DNA of 64,000 nt from Lelliottia amnigena (GTDB taxonomy: Bacteria > Pseudomonadota > Gammaproteobacteria > Enterobacterales > Enterobacteriaceae): NCBI GenBank assembly GCA_900635465.1, contig LR134135.1, positions 2,294,001-2,358,000 of the forward strand, in the 5' to 3' direction. Both the position numbers and the translations under genes were made by a program. The notes beneath the pieces are model-generated. The model had not been told where the DNA came from. It saw only the letters and a program-made list of their open reading frames with translations, and made no database searches. Of the stretch, positions 25,022 through 35,849 are shown one piece after another; within the stretch, counting starts at the first letter, position 1, and the number at the start of each line of letters is the position of its first letter.

Positions 25022-27373
25022 ATGGATGTGGATAACAGCTACGTACAGAACTTACTTCTTGCCGCTGAAAACGTAGATGGGTTCAAAACCGCGAACGAAT
25101 GCACCATCTGGAAAGCGGTAAACGCCGTTAAAAGCATATTTCCACAGGAAAAGCGTTCCGAACTAGCAACATTGATCCATTTCCTCACCATCTGGTTTGC
25201 AACCGACCACGTTGACCGCGGCATTCTTGTACGCGAATGGGCCTCTGGCAATCGCATTAGCAATGTTCAGCGCACCGATTCCGGTACGAATGCCGATAGC
25301 GGGTATGTCACCGATCGTGGTGAAGGCGCACACCATACACTCGACACCCTCGATCTTGAGATTGCCTGCGCCCTGCTGCCAATGGACTTCAACCACTTTG
25401 AGATCCCAGGCAGCATCCTGCGCCGCGCAAAAGATATCGTTACGAAGAAAGAGGAACCGTGGAAATCATGGAGCAATATCCTTCGTAATCAGCCGGGCGT
25501 GCTGGGAGTTAACCGCACAGCAGTCTTCAACCTGGTTCGCATCGCGCCGGAAAATATCCACCTGACACCAGCTGCGCACCTCGAGTTTGTTTGCCAGACG
25601 ATGACGACTGAATTTAATTCCGCAGTTGAGTTACTGACGCTGCCTGCGCCAGTGGCAGAACCTGAAGCGGCAGCACAACAGCCACAGGTTGAGAATCTCG
25701 GCAGCGGCATGTTCTCCATCGAAGGTTTGACGGGTGGAAATAACGACCCGGTCATCAATACCTCCTCAAATGAAGTCGTAAAAATGGAAAACGTAACGGA
25801 GACCACCAGCGATGTGCAGATGGAATCGACTCAGCCAGAGAAAGTCGAAAATACTGATCCGGTACAACCAGGCGAAGGCGTTGATGCAGATGATACTCAA
25901 GCAGTTACCGTAGCGCCGGCAGAGATACTAGCCGCTGCCGCACCAAGTCTCGCTAACCAAGAACCGATAGGTGGAAACCAAATAACGGATTCAGCCAGCC
26001 AGAATAGCGATTCTGCACACCAGAAAGTGCCAGAACCGAAACAAAATGAGCCGGAAGTGCAGCGGGACGAACCAGCTGCAGAATACCCTGCCTACTTCGA
26101 ACCGGGTCGTTATGAAGGTTTACCAAACAACGTTTATCACGCAGCGAACGGGATCAGCAGCACGCAGGTTAAAGATGCCCGTGTGAGCCTGATGTATTTC
26201 AACGCGCGCCACGTCGCCAAGACTATCCAGCGAGCGCCGTCCAAAGTACTGGATATGGGTAACCTGGTTCATGCACTGGCGCTGCAGCCTGAAAACCTCG
26301 AAGAAGAATTCAGCGTGGAGCCGGAGATCCCAGTAGGTGCGTTCACTACCGCCGGCACTCTGCGTGAGTTTATCGATGCGCATAATGCCAGTCTTCCAAT
26401 CTTGCTGAGTGCAGACGATATCAAAGCGCTGCTGGAAGAGTACAACTCCACGCTACCCGCACAACTGCCGCTGGGCGCGAGCCTGGAGGAAACCGCGCAG
26501 AGCTACATGGCGCTGCCGGCTGACTTCCAGCGTATCGAGGCAGATCAGAAGCAGACGGCAACGGCAATGAAGGCATGCATCAAAGAGCACAACGCCACCC
26601 TGCCCGTGCCGGTTAAAACCAGTGGCAGCCGTGACGCTCTGCTAGAGCAGTTGGCAATCATCGCCCCTGACCTAGTGGCACAGGAAGCGCAGAAACCTGC
26701 GCCACTGAAAGTGTCCGGCACCAAAGCGGATCTGATTCAGGCGGTGAAATCTGTTAAGCCGGATGCCGTGTTTGCCGACGAACTCCTGGATGCATGGCGC
26801 GACAACCCGGGCGACAAGATTCTAGTGACGCGCCAGCAGCTGGCGACCGCGCTGGCCATTCAGTCGGCCCTTCTGGCCCACCCGACCGCTGGCATGCTAC
26901 TCCAGCACCCGAGCCGTGCAGTTGAAGTCAGCTACTTTGGCTTTGACGATGAAACCGGCCTGGAAGTGCGTGTCCGCCCTGACCTCGAGATCGATATAGA
27001 CGGCGTGCGTATTGGCGCTGACCTGAAAACCATCAGCATGTGGAACGTTAAGCAGGAAGGACTTCGCACCAAACTTCACCGCGAAATCATCGACCGTGAT
27101 TACCACTTGAGCGCCGCAATGTACTGCGAGACCGCAGGTCTGGATCAGTTCTTCTGGATTTTCGTCAACAAAGACGAGAACTACCACTGGATCGCCATCA
27201 TCGAAGCTTCCGCAGAACTTCTGGAACTGGGCATGCTTGAGTACCGCAAATCTATGCGCGCTATCGCTACCGGCTTCGACACAGGTGAATGGCCAGCACC
27301 GATCACCGCCGATTACACCGACGAACTGAACGACTTCGACCTGCGCCGCCTTGAAGCGCTGCGTCTGGCTTAA
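25022..27373 (+). CDS. recE: RecE-type exodeoxyribonuclease VIII, 5' truncated
   Basis: A 783-residue frame, open upstream to the junction near 24957. It matches RecE of Rac in the middle region (VDRGILVREWASGNRISNVQ, TDRGEGAHHTLDTL) and in the C-terminal PD-(D/E)XK nuclease (about 358-760), which has GLPNNVYHAANGIS, VRPDLEID (about 650) and GADLKTIS (about 666). RecE digests the 5' strand and hands the 3' tail to RecT. Residues about 190-355 are an acidic, Gln-rich linker. The nuclease domain carries an insert (about 450-620) with three HNASLP/YNSTLP/HNATLP repeats. The N-terminal few hundred residues of full RecE are lost. MDVDNS has GGCC-type context but no strong ribosome site. Confidence 0.8.
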   Translation: MDVDNSYVQNLLLAAENVDGFKTANECTIWKAVNAVKSIFPQEKRSELATLIHFLTIWFATDHVDRGILVREWASGNRISNVQRTDSGTNADSGYVTDRGEGAHHTLDTLDLEIACALLPMDFNHFEIPGSILRRAKDIVTKKEEPWKSWSNILRNQPGVLGVNRTAVFNLVRIAPENIHLTPAAHLEFVCQTMTTEFNSAVELLTLPAPVAEPEAAAQQPQVENLGSGMFSIEGLTGGNNDPVINTSSNEVVKMENVTETTSDVQMESTQPEKVENTDPVQPGEGVDADDTQAVTVAPAEILAAAAPSLANQEPIGGNQITDSASQNSDSAHQKVPEPKQNEPEVQRDEPAAEYPAYFEPGRYEGLPNNVYHAANGISSTQVKDARVSLMYFNARHVAKTIQRAPSKVLDMGNLVHALALQPENLEEEFSVEPEIPVGAFTTAGTLREFIDAHNASLPILLSADDIKALLEEYNSTLPAQLPLGASLEETAQSYMALPADFQRIEADQKQTATAMKACIKEHNATLPVPVKTSGSRDALLEQLAIIAPDLVAQEAQKPAPLKVSGTKADLIQAVKSVKPDAVFADELLDAWRDNPGDKILVTRQQLATALAIQSALLAHPTAGMLLQHPSRAVEVSYFGFDDETGLEVRVRPDLEIDIDGVRIGADLKTISMWNVKQEGLRTKLHREIIDRDYHLSAAMYCETAGLDQFFWIFVNKDENYHWIAIIEASAELLELGMLEYRKSMRAIATGFDTGEWPAPITADYTDELNDFDLRRLEALRLA

Positions 27374-27387
27374 TGGAGGAACTGACT

Positions 27388-28429
27388 ATGCAAAACACCA
27401 ATATCATTACGACTGAGCAGGCACCCAACACCATTTCTGCCAGCAATGCAGTGTTTAACGTGCAAGCTTTGGGTCAACTAACCTCGTTCGCTGAGCTGAT
27501 GGCACAGTCCGCCGTCACCGTTCCTAAAACACCTGGCCGGAAAACCTGCCGACTGCATGGCAATCGTGATGCAGGCAATGCAATGGGGCATGAACCCCTA
27601 CGCAGTTGCACAGAAAACACATCTGGTGAACGGCGTGCTAGGTTACGAAGCTCAGTTAGTTAATGCAGTTATATCCAGCTCCAGCGCCATCGTTGGCCGC
27701 TTCCATTATAAATACGGCGGTGATTGGGAGCAGATTGCGGGACAAAAAGAAGGTCGCAATGAATTAGGCCTGTTTATCAAAGTTGGTGCGGTTCTCCGCG
27801 GTGAAGAGGACATTACTTGGGGTGAGCCTATTTACCTCGCGGATATCACCACACGTAATTCACCGCTTTGGAAGACAGCACCAAAGCAACAGATCGCATA
27901 TCTGGCCGTTAAGTATTGGGCGCGACTCTACTGCCCTGAGGTGATCCTCGGCGTCTATAGTCCGGATGAAGTTGAGCAGCGTGCTGAGAGGGAAATTAAC
28001 CCAGCACCGTCAAGAGTTAGCCTCAGCGACCTTTCAGGTGACAACGTAACAACCACTCACATCGCGCAGGAATCGGCCGCCAACATCGATACCCTGGCTG
28101 ATGATTTTCGCGACCGCATCGATGCTGCACAGGACGTTGATAGCGCCAAAGCGTTACGGGTTGATATCGAAAGCGTAAAAGCAACGCTGGGTTCCGCCCT
28201 GTTCACCGAGCTAAAGAACAAAGCAGTGAAGCGTTACTACCTTGTGGATGCACGAAACAAAGTCGAAGCGGCTATCAATTCCTTGCCGCCATCAGATGCT
28301 CCCGAAGCGATTGAGCGGTTCGGGGAAGCTGAGCGCGTGCTGGCTTCGGCGAAACGTCATCTGGGCGAAGAACTGCATGAGCAGTTCAGCATCACCCTGG
28401 CGGATATGAAACCGGAATACGTGGCTTAG
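27388..28429 (+). CDS. recT: RecT-family single-strand annealing protein (one-base insertion)
   Basis: Corrected length is 346 residues. The core motifs are DCMAIVMQAMQWGMNPYAVA, YEAQLVNAVI, WGEPIYLADI and YLAVKYWARLYCPEVILGVY. RecT binds single-stranded DNA and promotes annealing and strand invasion behind RecE. One extra A at 27526-27529 breaks the frame before DCMAIV. The start at 27388 has GGAGG 8 bases upstream, just after the recE stop. The last 110 residues are a helical tail not needed for the RecT core. Confidence 0.85.
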
Positions 28430-28467
28430 GGAGATCGGGAGGGGAAACCCTCCCTAAAGGAGACAAT

Positions 28468-28710
28468 ATGCGACTGATCAATCGAGGTAGTAGGCAATCC
28501 CCTTTGGCTCGCCAGGCATGTGACATCGCGCTCGCAGCCCACCAACAACGTTACGGCGATTACGGGCGAAGCAAGATGAAAGAGACCTACACCGTGAGAG
28601 TTGAAGGTGTGAAAGTTTGGGTTGAAGTGGTGAATCGTAAGGCGAGCTATGTAGCTACAGCAATGACTGGCATGCGCCGGCTACGTTCCCAGCCCGGCCA
28701 AGCAAACTGA
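28468..28710 (+). CDS. DUF4060-family protein
   Basis: An 80-residue protein with the pattern of DUF4060: QSPLARQACDIALAAHQQRY, TYTVRVEGVKVWVEVVNR and VATAMTGMRRLR. These occur in early regions between recT and xis of lambdoid prophages. The ribosome site AAAGGAG precedes the start by 7 bases. Function unknown. Confidence 0.7.
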   Translation: MRLINRGSRQSPLARQACDIALAAHQQRYGDYGRSKMKETYTVRVEGVKVWVEVVNRKASYVATAMTGMRRLRSQPGQAN

Positions 28711-28774
28711 AACTGAAATATCAACGACTAAAGACCGGCATATCTATACTCATGCCGGTTACCTGAGGTGAACC

Positions 28775-28987
28775 ATGTCGCAGGTAATTTTTAACGAAGA
28801 ATGGGTTGTTGGCGCAAGGCTCACAGAAAAAACAGGCCTGACCCAACGACAGATTGAGAAGTATCGTCAGGGTTGCTGGGTGGAAGGTGTCCATTTTAAA
28901 CGGATATCGCCTTCTGGGGAAAAAACCTTGCGCGGCACAACCTGGTATAACTATCCGAGAATTAATCAGTTAATAAGGGATGCGTAA
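28775..28987 (+). CDS. xis: Excisionase
   Basis: A 70-residue winged-helix protein ([47 protein letters not shown]) of the prophage excisionase family with DUF1233 pattern, as YdaQ in Rac. Xis bends the attachment DNA to favour excision. It is directly upstream of int, whose start codon overlaps or abuts its stop. Confidence 0.8.
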   Translation: MSQVIFNEEWVVGARLTEKTGLTQRQIEKYRQGCWVEGVHFKRISPSGEKTLRGTTWYNYPRINQLIRDA

Positions 28988-28988
28988 G

Positions 28989-30227
28989 ATGGAAGCTTTG
29001 CCTACAGGTGTTGAAATCAGAAACAATAAGATTTGTATCTGGTTTATGTACCGGGGAAAGCGTTGCCGCGAAATTCTCAAAGGTTGGATTAACACCCCGG
29101 CGAACATCAAAAAAGCCGGGAATCTTCGGGCTGTGATCGTTAGCGAGATCAACCTTGGAGAGTTTGATTACCACCAGCGCTTTCCTTCATCTTCCAGAGC
29201 AAAAAAAACCGTAACCACTGTTTCAGTTCAAACCTTTTCAGAGCTGTGTGAACTGTGGACGAACATTAAAGAAACAGAAATTAGCGCGAACACGATGCGT
29301 AAGACGCGCTCACAACTCGGTACGTTAATGCACATCATCAACGGAGATACGCCTGTTTCAACTATACGCCACAGTGACATTCTGAAATACAGGAAGGAAC
29401 TGTTGAACGGTGAGACACTTTACCTGGCAAATCCCAGAAGCAACAAACAGGGACGCACTGTGCGTACCGTGAACAACTATATATCGCTACTGTGCTCCCT
29501 GCTTCGGTTTGCATACAAATCTGGCTTTATCAGTGGCAAGCCCTTTGAAGGGATCAAGAAACTACACAAAGGGAAAGTAAAACCGGATCCTTTAACGAAG
29601 CAGGAGTTTAGTTTGCTTGCGGAATCCGAGCGTGGCCAGAGCCTCAATATGTGGACGTTCGCAGTTTATACCGGTGTCCGTCATGGGGAGCTTGCAGCTC
29701 TTGCCTGGGAAGATATCGACTGGGAAAAAGGTACGGCTCATATACAGCGCAATCTTAATGCGTTGGGCATGTTCGGCCCACCAAAAACCGAAGCAGGTAA
29801 CCGGGTTATCACCCTACTAGAGCCGGCACTTGAAGCCTTGAAAGCACAGCGCAAGCTGACAGCGCTACAGCCTAAAACCGAAATTGTCTTTAATCATCGC
29901 GAGTATGGCGCAGTGGAACATCAAAGCCTGCGATTCGTTTTCATACCCCGGATGCGCAAAGGAGAACAGAAAGCCTACTACTCTTTATCGAGCATCGGTG
30001 CGAGATTCAACGCAGCTGTAAAACGTGCTGGTATTCGCCGCCGGAATCCGTACCATACGCGGCATACTTTTGCCTGCTGGCTTTTATCTGCCGGCGCTAA
30101 CCCGTCTTTCATAGCCAGCCAGATGGGGCATGAAAACGCGCAAATGGTTTATGAAGTCTACGGTGCGTGGATTGAAGAAATGAATGGCGAACAGGTGCTG
30201 ATGCTTAACGATAAGCTAGCACGCTGA
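28989..30227 (+). CDS. Tyrosine integrase (IntR type)
   Basis: About 412 residues, very similar to Rac IntR (411). An N-terminal arm-binding domain (GVEIRNNKICIWFMYRGKRC) and core-binding domain are followed by the catalytic domain with TGVRHGELAALAW (first Arg), HTRHTFACWL (His-x-x-Arg), MGHENAQ and the tyrosine region YEVYGAW. It integrates at the ttcA site. ATG at 28989 is preferred over 28980 because the AAGGG at 28975 is then 9 bases away. No lesion, so excision would be possible in principle. Confidence 0.9.
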   Translation: MEALPTGVEIRNNKICIWFMYRGKRCREILKGWINTPANIKKAGNLRAVIVSEINLGEFDYHQRFPSSSRAKKTVTTVSVQTFSELCELWTNIKETEISANTMRKTRSQLGTLMHIINGDTPVSTIRHSDILKYRKELLNGETLYLANPRSNKQGRTVRTVNNYISLLCSLLRFAYKSGFISGKPFEGIKKLHKGKVKPDPLTKQEFSLLAESERGQSLNMWTFAVYTGVRHGELAALAWEDIDWEKGTAHIQRNLNALGMFGPPKTEAGNRVITLLEPALEALKAQRKLTALQPKTEIVFNHREYGAVEHQSLRFVFIPRMRKGEQKAYYSLSSIGARFNAAVKRAGIRRRNPYHTRHTFACWLLSAGANPSFIASQMGHENAQMVYEVYGAWIEEMNGEQVLMLNDKLAR

Positions 30228-30276
30228 AAAATTTTTGCCCCTATTATGCCCCTACTGGCTCCGAAGGTAGTAATAA

Positions 30277-31212
30277 ATGCAAGAAAATCAATCAAATACA
30301 AAGAAAGAGCAATACAACCTGAATAAGTTACAGAAGCGTCTGCGCCGCAACGTGGGCCAGGCGATTGCTGACTTCAATATGATTGAAGAAGGTGACCGCA
30401 TCATGGTTTGCCTTTCAGGGGGTAAAGACAGTTACACGATGCTGGAGATTTTGCGCAATCTGCAGCAAAGCGCACCGGTGAAATTTTCTCTGGTGGCCGT
30501 TAATCTGGACCAGAAACAGCCAGGCTTCCCTGAGCACATTCTGCCGGAATACCTTGAGCAACAGGGCGTGGAATATAAAATCGTCGAAGAGAATACCTAC
30601 GGGATCGTTAAAGATAAAATTCCGGAAGGCAAAACGACCTGTTCTCTCTGCTCCCGCCTGCGCCGCGGCATTCTTTATCGTACTGCGACAGAACTGGGCG
30701 CGACCAAAATCGCACTGGGCCATCACCGCGACGATATTCTGCAGACATTGTTCCTGAACATGTTCTACGGCGGCAAGATGAAAGGAATGCCACCGAAGCT
30801 GATGAGCGATGATGGAAAGCACATTGTTATCCGCCCGTTGGCGTATTGCCGTGAGAAAGATATTGAGCGTTTTGCCGAAGCGCGTGAGTATCCGATCATT
30901 CCTTGTAACCTGTGCGGTTCGCAGCCAAACCTACAGCGCCAGGTGATCGGCGATATGCTTCGCGACTGGGATAAGCGTTATCCTGGACGTATCGAGACCA
31001 TGTTCAGCGCGATGCAAAACGTCGTCCCTTCACACCTGAGTGATGTTGAGCTGTTCGATTTCAAAGGCATTCAGCACGGCTCGGAAGTTGTAGCGGGTGG
31101 CGATTTGGCATTTGACCGTGAAGATATCCCGATGCAGCCTGCTGGCTGGCAGCCGGAAGAAGATGATTCACAGCTTGATGAGATGAGACTGAATATCGTA
31201 GAAGTGAAGTAA
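30277..31212 (+). CDS. ttcA: TtcA, tRNA 2-thiocytidine(32) synthetase
   Basis: A 311-residue protein. It has the PP-loop SGGKDS (47-52), CSLC (122-125) holding the [4Fe-4S] cluster with a third Cys in NLCG, and HHRDD. It thiolates cytidine 32 of some tRNAs. The frame is intact although the prophage is integrated in codons 10-18: residues 1-9 (MQENQSNTK) are phage-provided. The phage thus carries a replacement for the gene start and must also supply the promoter. A terminator follows. Confidence 0.95.
   Translation: MQENQSNTKKEQYNLNKLQKRLRRNVGQAIADFNMIEEGDRIMVCLSGGKDSYTMLEILRNLQQSAPVKFSLVAVNLDQKQPGFPEHILPEYLEQQGVEYKIVEENTYGIVKDKIPEGKTTCSLCSRLRRGILYRTATELGATKIALGHHRDDILQTLFLNMFYGGKMKGMPPKLMSDDGKHIVIRPLAYCREKDIERFAEAREYPIIPCNLCGSQPNLQRQVIGDMLRDWDKRYPGRIETMFSAMQNVVPSHLSDVELFDFKGIQHGSEVVAGGDLAFDREDIPMQPAGWQPEEDDSQLDEMRLNIVEVK
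30304..30331 (+). repeat. attR core
   Basis: This is the second copy of the att core and lies inside ttcA codons 10-18. It is preceded by phage sequence with TTTGCCCC motifs and the phage-supplied start of ttcA. Confidence 0.8.
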
Positions 31213-31218
31213 CATATG

Positions 31219-31251
31219 GCGTCTCAGATAGCGCATCTGAGACGCTTTTTT
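31219..31251 (+). terminator. ttcA terminator
   Basis: GCGTCTCAGAT and ATCTGAGACGC pair around AGCGC and are followed by six Ts, just before the converging dbpA end. Confidence 0.9.
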
Positions 31252-31256
31252 AAGGC

Positions 31257-32631
31257 TTATTTCAGCAAGCGAACCCGGCAGGTTTTGCCTTTGATTTTAC
31301 CGTTCTGCAACTGCTTCCAGACTTTATTCGCCACAGACTGACGCACCGCGACATAGACATGCGCGGGATGCACAGCGATTTTGCCGATATCCGCGCCATC
31401 AAAGCCCATATCCCCGGTCAACGCGCCTAATACATCACCTGGACGCATTTTGGCTTTTTTGCCGCCATCGATACACAGCGTCGCCATCTCTGCCTTGAGG
31501 GGGGACAATACCCACGTTATTCGGCGCGCTCATCCAGTTCAGTTTCAGCTGTAGCATTTCTGACAGAATGTTGGCACGCTGGGCTTCTTCTGGTGCGCAG
31601 AGGCTGATCGCCAGACCGCTGTTGCCCGCACGCGCGGTACGCCCAATGCGGTGAACATGCACTTCCGGATCCCACGCCAGCTCGAAGTTAACCACCAGCT
31701 CCAGTGATTTGATGTCCAGACCGCGCGCGGCAACATCCGTCGCGACCAATACTCGCGCGCTGCCGTTGGCGAAACGAATCAACGTCTGATCGCGATCGCG
31801 CTGTTCCAGGTCTCCGTGCAATGCCAGTGCACTCTGCCCTGCCTCTTCAAGCGCTTCACAGACGGCCTGACAATCTTTTTTGGTGTTGCAGAAAACGACG
31901 CAAGATGCGGGCTGATGCTGACTCAGCAGCTTTTGCAGCAGCGGAATTTTGCCTTTTTGCGAAGTCTCATAGAATTGTTGTTCAATGGATGGCAAGGCAT
32001 CAACCGAATCAATTTCGATAGTGACCGGATTTTGCTGAACGCGTCCGCTGATGGCGGCAATCGCCTCTGGCCACGTGGCAGAAAAAAGCAGCGTCTGGCG
32101 CGTGGCCGGGGCAAAACGGATCACTTCGTCAATCGCGTCGCTAAAGCCCATATCCAGCATGCGATCGGCTTCGTCCATCACCAGCGTTTGCAGCGCATCT
32201 AACGAAACCGTGCCTTTTTGCAGATGATCGAGTAAACGCCCTGGTGTGGCGACAATAATGTGCGGCGGATGCTGGAGCGAATCGCGCTGAGCGCCAAACG
32301 GTTGGCCGCCGCACAGCGTCAGAATTTTAGTGTTCGGCAGAAAGCGCGCCAGACGGCGTAATTCACCGGCCACCTGATCGGCTAGCTCACGCGTCGGGCA
32401 TAGCACAAGCGATTGAGTCTGGAATAAACCCGCATCAATTTGCTGTAAAAGCCCAAGACCAAATGCGGCCGTTTTCCCACTGCCGGTTTTGGCCTGCACG
32501 CGAACGTCACGTCCTTCCAGGATCGCCGGAAGAGCGGCTGCTTGTACAGGGGTCATCGCGAGGTAACCCAACTCGTTAAGATTATCGAGTTGGGCGGCAG
32601 GCAGAACGTTCAGAGTAGAAAAAGCGGTCAC
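31257..32631 (-). CDS. dbpA: DbpA, DEAD-box helicase for 23S rRNA (one-base insertion)
   Basis: Corrected length is 457 residues, exactly the E. coli value. Motifs include AKTGSGKTAA (I), PTRELA (Ia), DEAD (II), SAT (III) and HRIGRTARAG (VI), and the C-terminal RNA-binding domain GDVLGALTGDMGFDGADIGK. It acts in 50S assembly by binding hairpin 92 of 23S rRNA. An extra base in the six-G run at 31499-31504 shifts the last 80 codons. The start is GTG at 32631 (TAFSTLNVLP). Confidence 0.92.
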
Positions 32632-32659
32632 AATGTAGTCTCGAGGTAAAAAGTCACAG

Positions 32660-32842
32660 TCATTTGGCGCGTATCCTCGCAGATCTCCGTGACCGATGCG
32701 ACAATTTAATCGGTTCTTCATCTGGCGGTGGGTCCGGCATGGGTTGCGGACGAGGAATAGGATCGGGGATTGGCACCGGTTCAGTGGGGATGGAATCGGA
32801 TGGCGGCGTTTGCCCGTGGAGCAAGGCTAATAATGCACTCAT
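32660..32842 (-). CDS. Small proline-rich protein
   Basis: A 60-residue protein starts MSALLALLHGQTPP, then a Pro-rich stretch of about 30 residues with alternating acidic and hydrophobic positions, and a basic tail (SHRSRRSARIRAK). GGAGG lies 7 bases before the ATG, so translation is likely. It is located between fnrS and dbpA. Small Pro-rich ORFs occur at this place in Enterobacteriaceae; the function is not known to me. Confidence 0.55.
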   Translation of the reverse strand: MSALLALLHGQTPPSDSIPTEPVPIPDPIPRPQPMPDPPPDEEPIKLSHRSRRSARIRAK

Positions 32843-32900
32843 GTTACCCTCCAGTTTATCGGCTTGACTCTTTTAGGGTAGACGCTGAGATCCTTCAGGC

Positions 32901-33021
32901 AAAAAAAAGCCGACTAATTTAGTCGGCATTGTACGAATCAATTGTGCTATGCAGTAATTCAAAAAAGGAAGTAAGACAATATGGAGCGCAACGCCCATCG
33001 CTTGACGTTGCATTCACCTGC
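32901..33021 (-). ncRNA. fnrS: FnrS, anaerobically induced small RNA
   Basis: The sequence from GCAGGTGAATGCAACGTCAA to the terminal hairpin GCCGACTAAATTAGTCGGC with eight Ts matches E. coli FnrS nearly base for base, including the length (about 121 nt) and the position between zntB and dbpA. FnrS is an Hfq-dependent RNA that represses aerobic-metabolism messages such as sodB, when FNR is active. The 5' end and the single-stranded AT-rich middle are its two seed regions. Confidence 0.95.
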
Positions 33022-33056
33022 GGGAGTAATAGTGCACCGAAAGGGGTAAACGTTTT

Positions 33057-33070
33057 TTGACTTTGCTCAA
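33057..33070 (-). promoter_or_regulatory. FNR site of fnrS
   Basis: TTGACTTTGCTCAA keeps both half-sites of the FNR consensus TTGAT-N4-ATCAA with one mismatch in each. Its centre lies about 42 bases before the fnrS 5' end, the class II activator position. Confidence 0.75.
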
Positions 33071-33116
33071 ATAAAATAGCGTTTTGAAGCATGCCCGGCG
33101 TGAAAAAAACGTAAAC

Positions 33117-34099
<983 letters not shown>

Positions 34100-34212
34100 A
34101 GCGCCTCCACCATTTCACAATCATGGTTGTCAGTCTAGCGGTCACAAAATGTTATTCAACATTTAAGCGTGCCAGCGCGCTGAATCTACTGATAAATTGT
34201 TTCTCAAAACGT

Positions 34213-34239
34213 AAAAAAGCCCGGCGAACCAGGCTTTTC
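34213..34239 (-). terminator. Terminator of the chemoreceptor gene
   Basis: AAAAGCCTGG...CCGGGCTTTTTT on the minus strand follows the chemoreceptor stop by a few bases. Confidence 0.75.
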
Positions 34240-34243
34240 TTAA

Positions 34244-35399
34244 TTAATACACTTGTTCGGCTCGTCGAGGGAAGATTGCTGAGGGAGAACGTTGCCGTTC
34301 CTGGCCCGTAAATTCATCTTTTTCTTCCAGTCTGAAGTTCCGGGTACGCGTCTGTAGCTCGATGACCTGGTTTTTCAGCACATCTGATGAACCCGATAGC
34401 TCATCGACCATCGCCACGTTGCTCTGAGTTACGCGCTCAAGCTCGGAAAGCGCCTGCGTAATTTGCGTGATCCCTTTTTCTTGCTCGGCGGTCGTCGCCG
34501 AAATCTCATCCATCAGTTTGCTAACATGCCCGGAACCGTTAACAATTTCGTGCATGTTCTTTTCCGCTTCCGACACGACCGTCACACCCTGAGTAACATT
34601 ATTGCTGGTGACATCGATCAGCGATTTAATGCTTTTTGCCGCTTCAGCGCTACGGTGCGCAAGATTACGCACCTCTCCGGCCACCACTGAAAAACCTTTG
34701 CCATGATCGCCCGCTCTGGCGGCCTCTACCGCCGCGTTCAGCGCCAGAATATTTGTCTGGAAAGCGATGCCGTCAATCAGCGTGATGATTTCCGTCATTT
34801 GCTGGGCACATTCGGTGATGGATTGCATATTGTGGGCAACTTGCCCCATTAACTCCCCGCCCTTACGCGCCTGGACTGTCGCGAGATTGGCGCGCTCGCT
34901 GGCCAGCCGGGTATTGTCTGCATTGTTGCGGGTGCTCGCGGCCATTTGCTCCATGCTGGCGGCGGTCTGGATCAGTGATGCGGACTGCTGCTCCGTTTTA
35001 ACTGAGAGTTGGGCGCTACGGGCTGACAACTGCTCAGATAAGGTCATCGCGGTATGCGACGATGCCCTGATCTCGCGAACAAGTGTGGCGATATTGCTGG
35101 ATAAAACTATTGATACCCGGAATTAATCGTCCGGCACAGTTATTACCAAATTCAGGAATGGAAACAGAGAGGTTACCTGACGTGACTTCTTCAATACTTT
35201 TTTTCACCGTATTGATGGGAGTCACAAGATATTTTGTCATATACGACCAAAGCAACAAAACCGCAAGAACATTAACAATATTAACTGCAATAAAAAGTGT
35301 TGTGCTTTTTGATAAAACCAAAACCAACCCGTCAATCATTAAAAGCACAACCATCAAAAAGTAAATAATAAAAGTCCTTACGCTAATATTTCTCAGCAT
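34244..35399 (-). CDS. Methyl-accepting chemotaxis protein without periplasmic domain (one-base insertion)
   Basis: Corrected length is 384 residues. Two membrane helices close together (about 8-27 and 36-56) leave almost no periplasmic loop, followed by HAMP (YLVTPINTVKKSIEEVTSGN) and a signalling hairpin with the tip IAFQTNILALNAAVEAARAG and GFSVVAGEVRNLAHRS. It has no CheR-docking NWETF end; the tail is QRSPSAIFPRRAEQ. Without a ligand-binding loop it likely senses internal or membrane cues. An extra base near 35097 breaks the frame. ATG at 35399 is preferred over the GTG at 35411. Confidence 0.85.
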
Positions 35400-35849
35400 A
35401 ATTGATCCCACGCAGCGTTTTGGAGAGGTATTATGTTTATAGCATTCACCCTTTCTTTTTCCACCTATTTTTAGTGGGTTTTGTTATTTGCATGCTGAAG
35501 TCATTGATTTGCGTTAAGTCGAGATAATGACCTTTAAAATATTCCAACCCAAACCAAATATGCTGCCGAAGCATTATTTAAGATGATAACGAAAGATTCT
35601 TCAGCCAGACTCTCTCATAATCAAAAGCGCTTTATTAAGAGCAGATGAAACTAATCATTAACATCATGTAGCATCGCTAAAATGAAAATAGAAGGATATA
35701 TTCTGCAGGTTTTTTATGGTGCAAAATATTAACCTGTTTGTTGTTGATTTTAGATAAGCAACTAATCTTGGAATTAGTTAAAGTAAGCATGGCGGTGTTG
35801 ACTCGTGCACCGAATGAACTCATACTTTTTTTTTGCGTGGGATGACATA
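35400..35849. other. Intergenic region between divergent chemoreceptor and MHYT genes
   Basis: About 450 AT-rich bases hold the divergent promoters. There is no further gene. No confident sigma-28 site was found for the chemoreceptor. Confidence 0.5.

Larger units (their letters stand above)
2584..30331. mobile_element. Rac-like defective lambdoid prophage in ttcA, about 27.7 kb
   Basis: The element is bounded by the att cores at 2584-2611 and 30304-30331 and carries int, xis, recE, recT, ydaT-like, O, P, ninG, ylcG, Q, terminase, tail fibre and umuDC in lambdoid order. The integrase and site are those of the E. coli Rac prophage type. Portal, capsid, head-tail, most tail, lysis and repressor genes are absent. 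Two junctions show internal deletion: terminase directly onto a tail gene near 9703-9712, and a cro-like remnant directly onto recE near 24957. AT-rich insertions (12.1-14.4 kb and 19.1-21.7 kb) look like late cargo. Confidence 0.9.

Noticed and set aside
35400..35500. Sigma-28 promoter for the chemoreceptor
   Set aside because: The upstream sequence lacks a convincing TAAAGTTT and GCCGATAA pair.
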